A stretch of 64,000 nucleotides of DNA, from NCBI GenBank assembly GCA_959347315.1, contig OY365806.1, forward strand, positions 55,271,116-55,335,115, read 5' to 3'. The translations under genes and the position numbers were made by a program. This DNA is from Bimastos eiseni. Its lineage: Eukaryota; Annelida; Clitellata; Crassiclitellata; Lumbricidae. Below, piece by piece: positions 14,101 to 23,600 of this stretch. Position 1 is the first letter of the stretch. Each line of letters opens with the position of its first letter. The notes beneath the pieces were generated by a model, which had not been told where the DNA came from, did not search any database, and saw only the letters and a list, made by a program, of their open reading frames with translations.

Positions 14101-17100
14101 CTGAGCCCACGCGGACACGGATGTGTCGGTCGGTCAGGAAGTCCCGGATCCAGTTGAACATTTGACCGGAGATGTTGTGCTGCTGTAGCTTCGACAGCAG
14201 CCCATCTGTCCAGATTAGGTCGAAGGCCTTTTCTAAATCTGCGACGACGCCAGTGAGGCTGTGCTTTGAATGAATGGCGCGTTGGATGTCGTTTTGAAGG
14301 CGGACGATGTGTTCCTGGCAGCTTCGTAGTCTGCGGAAGCTCGACTGGTGCTTGTTGAAGCGGTTATTGGTTTCCATGTGCCAGGTCAGCCTGTCGGTCA
14401 CTAACCGGTCCATCAGTTTGCACAAGACGGATGTCAGTGCAATGGGGCGGTAAGAGTTTCCGTCGTAGACTGGCTTTTGTGGCTTTTGGATAGGGACAAC
14501 GATGGAGTTCTTCCAGCAGGCCGGAAGTCGTCCATGTTGCCAGACCGCGTTGTATAGCTCCAGCAAGGCTAGCAGACTTGGATGCGGAAGCTGGGCCAGG
14601 ATCTCATAGGTGATGGTGTCCTCTCCTGGACTCGTGTCCTTTCTACAGCGCAGGAGCGCGATTCTCAGAGCCTGGATGGTGAAAGGCTCGTTGAAGGGCT
14701 GGTCGTCTGCTGGCAGCTGTCCCCCATGGAGCTCCTCCGAGTGCTCGTCCTCAAAGGCTTATTTGCGCTCTTGGAACTCCACGGTATGGTTCCTGTTGCT
14801 GCGGACATCTGAGAAGCACCTCCCAAGATGATTCGCATTCTCCTGGCTTGTTGTGTAGGAGCGTCCGTCCCTCTTCAGAGTTGGTATGGCCGGTCGTGAT
14901 CTCGCACCGGACATCTTTCTCATCGTTCCCCAGCCTTTCCGAGCTTGGTCTTGTCGCTCAGCGTGGTGCAGTAGTCTTTCCAGGAGGCCTTGCGCGTTCT
15001 TGATGACTCTCTGGGTGATTCCTTTGATGCGTCGGTATTCTAAAGCATCCGCCGAGTGCCTGGTCTTCTGCATCTTCTTGCGGGCCTCTGTGCGCTCCTC
15101 GACGTGTCGTGTGCACTCGTCTGTCCAGTACGGCACACTCTTGACCTTCTCCTTGGCAGGAGTCGATCGTGGAATGTGCCGCGTGGCGATCTCCAGCAGC
15201 GAGCCGAGGAAGTTGGAGTGGCTCGCTTCGATATCGTCGGTGATGTGTGCGACGGTGAGTTTTGTCCTGCAGTCGTCTTTGAAAGCCGTCCAGTCACCCT
15301 TTCGGTGTAGCCACCTAGGGATGAAGGCTTTCTTGACAGGGACTGCATCCTCGATGTTGATGAGGATGGGCGAGTGGTCGCTTGCCATGGAGTCGTCAAG
15401 GACCGTCCAAGTGCACTTCCGTGCCAAGGGTGTCGAGGCCATAGCAAGGTCGAGTTGACCGGCAGCTCCGGTGGCGTGGTTGGCGGTAGTCGGGGCGCCG
15501 GTGTTGAGGGCGACGTAGGCGTTGGCCTCCATGTCGTCCTCTAGCCGGCGTCCTCGTGCATCGGTGGTTCTGCACCCAAAGAGCGTACTTGGCGCGTTGA
15601 AGTCTCCCAGACTGACCTGTCCTGTCTTGCTGACCTGTCTTGGAAGAATCGAGAGTAGATGTCCGGTGGCAGAGGGTTTCCAGTTTGAGGTGGTCGATGG
15701 TAGACGTTGACGATTTTTATATTACCTGGTAGTCCGTCGAGCGTGATGGTGATCGATTACGGGACTTCAGTGGTGTCGGTCATTGAGAAGGCGATGCCGG
15801 TCTTCACGAACGTTGCAACTCCTCCTCCAGCCTCTCCAGTGGATCGATCATGCCGCACACAGGTGTAGCCGGGTAGTTCGAGGTTGATGTTTGTCCTCAG
15901 CCATGCTTTCTGGATGCAGATGATCGTCGGCGGGGTCCGCATCTCGGAGATGCGGTGCCTCAGCTCCCCTAGGCGGGGTCTGAGGCTACATGCGTTCCAC
16001 TGGAGTATTTGGAGGTCCGTGGTATAGGATGTCGGTTGCATTGGCTGACGTGGCGCTCGTGGCACCGGAGGAAAGGGCGTAGGCGGTCGTCACCGCGCCG
16101 CACACCTGCTCAAGCGGGATCCTGAAGACGGCCTGGATGGTGGTAGCTAGGATCTCGATCAGCCTAGAGGCAGAGATCAAGCCGACCACCGTTGGTCTCC
16201 ATAACTCTCACGAACAGGGTGCAGGCACGGTTCAGAGCGTCAAGCGCATCCCTCTGTACATTTCCGGTCTCGGTCGTCGCCACCACCTCCTGTTGTCCAT
16301 GGGGCACGACAGGAGTTGGCGCAGTCGGTGGGTTCACCTGCAACCGTTTACGGACTGGGATGCCAGAAGGACGCGAGCCTTCCGACTCCGCCTTGGCACT
16401 CCCTCCGGCGCTCGGAGCACCAGCTGCCGCCGTTGTCGTGTTGACCGCACCGGCCGTTGCTCCAGTGGTCTTCGACATCGTCTTTGTCACGGGAGCATCC
16501 GTGGTGTTCTTCCGTGAGCGAGCAGTCCGAAGGGCATCGCTGTACAGCCTCTCTTCCTCCTGGACGCTGATGGTGGTAGCGGTCTTGGCCAGCGTGTACT
16601 TCGGACAGCTGTTAGTCATCGCAGGATGAGGGCCGCCGCAGGCTGCACACTTCGGCTGCTCGCGCTTTGAACACTCGGTGTGCTTGTGGTCGCCGGCACA
16701 GATCCCGCATTGTTGAGTTTTCCTACAAAATTTGGCTACGTGGCCGAAAGATAGACAGCAAAAACAGCGTGTAGGGGGTGGTACATAATCATACATTTTA
16801 AAGCACAGAAAGCCAACATGCAGCTTGGCAGGTGCGACTGAACCAGGTTCCCGTTCAATCTTCACCGCCGTGGTCGGGATCTTAGATTCTGGATCTTAAA
16901 GATCCGTTCTACCTTAATGACGCGGAGGTTTTCCAGACTCTCCAGGCTGCTAAAAATATCGGCATCACTTAGGGTGATGAATACGCCCTTAATTACCTTT
17001 TGGACGTACCTGCCTCTATGTCTCACAACTTCGCGTGGCTCGGACACTTTGACCTGGTAACCAGCGAGGTCTGTGGCAGTGAGCAGTTGCGCCCTGTGTG

Positions 17101-17582
17101 CTCTGCCCTCAGGTCCGCCCAAGTGAACACGCACACACGTTGCAGACGGTGCAGGCACATCCGCTGTCAGGGGGCCAAACTGTCTGTTCAGCTCCGCCCT
17201 GACCTGTGGGGCGTTAACTTTAGATAGGCAGACGCCAATAAACTCAATAAACAGCCGGTTCTCGACAGACCGGCTTATCGTCACACGGGCGGGAGGGGCC
17301 TCCTCCGCTGCCGTCACCAGTGCGGCAGGTTCGTCGCTCTTCGGAACGCTCGGCAGGTTCCGCATGAATATACATCGTGGAGGCATGCCTAATGAATACA
17401 TGCTGCTGCCAATCAGATCACCCCGAAACATGTCAGTCGCCTGAAACCAAATAGGCGGCTGCCGCAGAGCTTGTCTGTTGCTTCACCTACTCATATGCCG
17501 TCGTGCTTGTGTTCATCGGGAGGGGAGGGGGAATAGTTATATAGGTTAATCTCCAAGCGCAGCACATATCACGCACACACGC

Positions 17583-17662
<80 letters not shown>

Positions 17663-20600
17663 CGTCCACATCAATATATATATTAGTGTGGTCCAAAAAC
17701 ATAAAGTTTGGAAATTCATCGCTCCACAAGGCTGCCCTTGTTCCATATGATATTAGTGATTTGACCCCGTGCCTATCGATTCTGTTTTGATTAAGCGCCT
17801 GTGAATAAACGGGTTCCTGCGACTACACTTTTGTGGGCGTTGTAGAAATGCTGAGATTACGATTACGATACGATTACGATAGTGAATTATCTACCGAGTT
17901 TTAACCAAATTGAACAACGTTTACTGTTAGCAATTTTTGCAACATTTTTGATCAAACATCTAAAAATTCAAGAAATTCGCTTTTCAACAGTACATCGAGT
18001 ACAATTATCACCTTAAATCAGATAACATCGTTTTAAATGTGAATCAGTCCATAATGTTTATTAAATTACTGTAAAATCAGTGATTGAGTTCTACAGAAAT
18101 TGAAATAAAACATTAAATTTGGGAAAATGCTGCAATTCTTGGTTATCTTCAGGCGGGGCATGTGTCCCTATTGCTTCCATATAAAAGATGTGTCCTTGTC
18201 TCGAAGCACAGTTGAATGAGTTCATGCTGCCACAAGTGATGCAGTAGACACCAGTCAACAGGTCTCCCTTTAGCTGATTCATTGTATTCATTTTGAAGGA
18301 TTTATATAGCGCCCTTCAAGAACATCTACTCAGGAGCTTAAAACCATGTTTGGTGCAAAAATGCTGTTGCAGATACAAAGAAGATGGCTAGAGCAACAGT
18401 CATTGTCATTTTAAAACTTTGCACAATTGTTAATTGCTCTTCTAGATAGTGACGCATAAGGTTTTAAAAATGGCTCTACTAGTTGACAATCTAGATCCAA
18501 GGATATCCATTTCAGACTTCCATGCTAGCCACACGACTACAGAGTTGACTAATTACTATTGACTAACTCCCTATCATACATATCAAAATATAAAATCGAG
18601 ACTAAGATTAAAAATATTTGTTAAAACTGTTTTTGCTAAGTAATAACTAATCTACTCACCACATTACTACAATAATTCAAAATATCTATATTTATAATTT
18701 ATATATGTTGCTCAGTCGCACACTGTAGTATACATACACAGTTAGTCATTAATGACCATTTTTGACAATGCTTATTGCAGTGATGCAGTGGGGCACATGA
18801 AAAGTATTGATCTTAGTTCATACACAGCTCACTCACAATCAATATAATTGTATAATATATTGATAGTAAATAAATTATATTAACATGCAATCACAAACTT
18901 TAAACATTTTTTTATGTTAGAATTTTTATACTTGGAATTGACCAAAAATTGTTTTATTTATAATATCTACTATTAACCATGATGTGGTAGTTACAACCAA
19001 GATTTTGTTATTTGAATAACAGTTGTTGAAATTTAATATCAAGTTGTTTAATATTCCTTTAAACCTAAGTTTAAATAAATATCAACTGTTTAAACTGATT
19101 ATAAAATGTAAATAGGCTACTATAGATATTGTTTAATTGTGCATTTTTGTCTCTTTGAAGATAATTATTATTTTGTGATCGCCATTATAATACAATCAAC
19201 ACTTGATGAGTGGTAACTGAATAAAATGTTGTTTATTATACAGAATATCAAACATTATAGTTATATTAATGAAACAGTCCACATTCATATTGAGTGAGAA
19301 ATCACATTGCCTAAAAATGCTAAAATTGTAAATCGAACATTTATATTCATTTTTCCAACCAAAACTGCTATTTTATTGCTACCTCTAAACATTGTCCAAT
19401 TCATTTCAACTTTTGCATGAGCATACCTATAACCATATGGAATAAGGGCAGCCTTGAGGAGGAGCACTATTTTTTTTAACAATTTTTACAATGTAATGTT
19501 GGACCACCCTAATATATATATATATATATACATCGGAAATTCAATATATATATATATATATATATATATTGATATGGATGTCACATGATATATTGATATG
19601 CATTTCTACCAGTAAACTCATATACTCGCCTGCACTTTCTGTTCTCCAATCAGGGATTCAATGTATTCCCTTTCATCAGATGAGATTCTGGGATGTTTAG
19701 CAGGTGAATCATAGCAAAGGAACATCCAGAAGACAAACCAAACACAACCAATAGACCCTAAAAGCAACACGAAAAATCACACTTACCTCCATTTTAAAAA
19801 CACATAATAAAACACGGAAATTGAAACTGTTGCATGATTAGTCCTATTTCATTCAAACTGCATCAAGAACACTAACAAAAACCTCTTCAATTGTTTAATA
19901 TTTTACCCGTAATTCTGTTGAAGAAATGCATAAAAACACTTCAAGGGGTCCAGAAATACACCCACAAGGTAGATTTTTAGGACCCTATATCAAACAATGT
20001 GACAGGTTAAGGTTAATGTCTGGGCTACAAGCATATAAACTGCATCGGAAATTCAAGTTGCATTTGAGAAAAATATATGTAATAAAATTTTCATTTTAGC
20101 AAAAAGTTAAAACAGTTGAAATAGAAAATAATGAAAATAAAACGAATTTCCTTTAAAAAAATTTAATTAGGTAATAGCTGACCCCCCCACCCCACCAAGA
20201 ACATAAATAATCATTAAGTTCCATAAACTCCAGTTCCAGCTTTAAAAAAACTTGTCATAATTTTTATTATTTACAAACTGCTGCTAGTGAAATAAGACTA
20301 TAAAAAACAATTTGAATAGGTCCTTACCAAAGACATAGAAGACTGAAGGCCATCCTCCCGCAAAGCCATACTGACAAAGGACACCAGACACAAACATTCC
20401 AATCACTGTACCAAGCTGGGTTCCTGAACCAACCAATACACTGCTCAACTGATGCTCATAGACATTCAGTTCTATTCATTTGGACATTTGCATAAGTATG
20501 GACTCATTAATGTGCTCCTGGATAACGCACCGTTCTGTTTAAGGCGAAATGGGTGCTGTATACCAAAGCTATTAACTTAACATGCCACACTGATTAGCAC

Positions 20601-23600
20601 ACTTGATAAACAGTCGGACGCATGAATTGCTGGTGGGATGAAGGGATAGACGGTCGGATGGATGGACTGATGGTCAGATGGAGGGATAGATGGTCGGATG
20701 GATGGACTGACATTTGGATCAATGAGCTAATGCTCATATGTACAGTCAAACAGACGGGCTAATTTTTGGGCCAACAGTTGAATGGTTGGTCTGATGGTTG
20801 GACGGATGGCTGGATGAATGGTCAGAAGGACGGACTGACAGAATAAAGATTGTCATTTCTTCTGAAACAATCAAATTTAATTGAAGTGAGCATTATAGTA
20901 AACCGATATTTGTGAAAATCTTGCATAACAGGAACCGCGATCATACGTATATACAGGGCTTCCATTCTACTCAGGTTCACATCATCAGCATTGAGTTGGT
21001 GAAGGAGACCACACGAGATCAACAACGGACCAATACCTGTCATGTAGGTAATATAAAGTAGTGGTCCAAGTACTGAGCCCTAAGGAACACCAAGAAGGCC
21101 GGGAACCCAGCCAGACCTAAAGAGTCAGAGGCAATGAAGGTCACTGAAAGTCAAATAGTTTCACATTTTCTGCCTTGATGAATTTTTGAATCATTGTTTG
21201 GTCAGTGTTTTACCGATTGTTCATTGTACAAATGCAAAGAGATATAGATCTGCTAATTGATTGATTGAATTCCTGCACTAATTGCAATTAAATGTACCCG
21301 CATAGATGAATGTGACCATTTGACTTCTCTCATACGGTGGCGCCCACTTAGCCAACATGGCATGCATCGAGGGAAACGTAACACCCTAAGAAATTGTAAA
21401 AAACATTTATGTCAAATCACTTTGCTCTGTCACACACTGATCAGTCTGGAAAACTAAAACTTAAAGAGTGCCTCTCATCTATGTATGCATGGTTCTGTTT
21501 CAATGGTTTGACCATAAACCCACACAAGTCTGAAACAATTATGTTCTGTTCATGAAAACGCCTGCAACCTTTCCTTTTTCCTTCTATGATCAACCTTACA
21601 GGGACAGCTGTACCGATTTCAGATACTGTCAAAACACTTGTGGTAACCCTTGACAGTAAGTTCACAGTAAGTTTCAGCCACACAAAACCAATTTTTAAGA
21701 CGCTTTTTGTATCACATCAATGAAATACGTCACATCAGATCGGATCTCACTAAAAAAATATGTCGTAAAACATCCTCTTGCCTTGCTTATGCAAATTCGC
21801 TTTTTGTCTGTCTCTCAGACCTTGAACTTTTAAACGGCTGTAACATCCACAACACTATAGCTCGCACAGTGCAGCATGTCCCACTGTGAACATGCTCCTC
21901 AGTCAAGCTCCACCATCTTTTTGAATTCAGAATAAAATTAAAAATGACTGGTTTGACCTACACAGCCATCAGCACTGGCATATCTATATATAATATATCT
22001 ATGTATATCTATATATAATATATCTATGTATATCTATATATAATATATCTATGTATATCTATATATAATATATCTATGTATATTTATATATAATATATCT
22101 ATGTATATCTATATATAATATATATTTGTATATCTATATATATAATATATCTATGTATATCTATATATAATATATTTATGTATATCTATATATAATATAT
22201 CTATGTATATCTATATATAATATATCTATGTATATCTATATATAATATATCTATGTATATCTATATATAATATATCTATGTATATCTATATATAATATAT
22301 CTATGTATATCTATATATAATATATCTATGTATATCTATATATTCACGCTCTACTAAATCTGTACATCTCTTCTCATTGCCTGCAATCTTCAAGTACAAG
22401 TCCTTTAAGAAGCTTCTGCTCCTAAGGAATGGAATCAACTGCCACTTTCTGTAAGAAGCTCAAACTCATTTCCTTCCTTCCTTCAAAAAGTGACTCAAAA
22501 CTCAATATTTTCATTGACTTTCAAGGATTTGGAAATCTAAGTGCATCTTCTCCTGGCAGCTGACTATCCGCACCTCAGATTATCATTTTGGTGCTCCAAA
22601 TTTAATAAATAATAATAATATAAACAATTATCATCACAAATCACCATCCTCAACTTTACTAATCACTTAGTGTATCTGTAACACAAATACACTAATTAGA
22701 ATGCTTAAAGCACAATGCTTTAACCCTTTAACGACCAGCATTATTGATTATGCCATACGTTCAACTGTGTGCTGGTCATTAAAAGGTTAAATTCACAGCA
22801 AGAAAACCCGATAACTACGAACCTCTCCAATTCCTTCAAGAACTCGAACAGCAATGAGAGCCTCAACTCTCCATCTGGCTGCAAAAGGTGTTATCAAGGT
22901 CAAGATTGAAGTGGTGAGAATGCCACATCCCAGAAGGAGTTTTCCTCCAAACCGCTCAGCCAGCCAACCTCCAGGTATTTGTGTGAAGATGTATCCGTAG
23001 AAGAATGCGGCCAGTATGAGGCCTTGCATGTTCGAATCCCAATTGAACTCTCCATGCTAACAACATAACCAATTAATTATAATGTAGTAACCTGTTTATG
23101 CATGTATCTGAATATAACCATAACCAAGTGTTTTCATTGAACCCACCAGAACAACAATTAATCACAATACTTATACTACAAGATAAACTCGAACGAGTTG
23201 GAAGGGAACAACAGAGGCAAGGAAAAAACCTAAAGGGAACATTGGTCCCGCTAGCAGGGCTACCCTTTCTAGATATTCAGAGCAGCAGGTTATATCCATA
23301 AATCACTTGAAACAAAATATGTTAACTAGTTTACTAAACCATTATAATAACAACCATAAACAGGTCTATATGTATCATGGCACTAAATTTGGTGCCATTA
23401 TGTACCTGTCAGACCAAGTGATGATATGGTATGAGATTTACTGCTGGAGAGGGAGCCAGTGGAGCACATACAGCATATAGTCGGAGACACGGTCAAATTT
23501 ATAAATGTGTCTGACAACGTAAGCAGTCACAGTCAGAATGCAGGCCATGCTCCAGGAACCACAGCCGCCCAGCTGGGAAGTTTGCAAAGAGTGAGCAGCA

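Larger units (their letters stand above)
12060..17363 (-). mobile_element. I-like LINE copy 2, 5'-truncated
   Basis: A non-LTR retrotransposon of about 5.3 kb on the minus strand in an intron of the sialin-like gene. The order is ORF1 (gag-like with three zinc knuckles), then ORF2 with apurinic-type endonuclease, reverse transcriptase, RNase H and a terminal Cys/His motif. An RNase H after the RT is typical of the I group (I, Nimb, Ingi and relatives). Homology with copy 1 stops at 17363, while copy 1 continues another few hundred bases, so this copy is 5'-truncated. Its GC content is clearly above the flanking intron. The 3' end near 12060 is estimated from an AT-rich sequence ending in a TTTATTTAACG-like block. 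Confidence 0.88.

Noticed and set aside
12322..15710. Many plus-strand frames opposite the LINE
   Set aside because: They are shadows of the GC-rich ORF2 on the minus strand.
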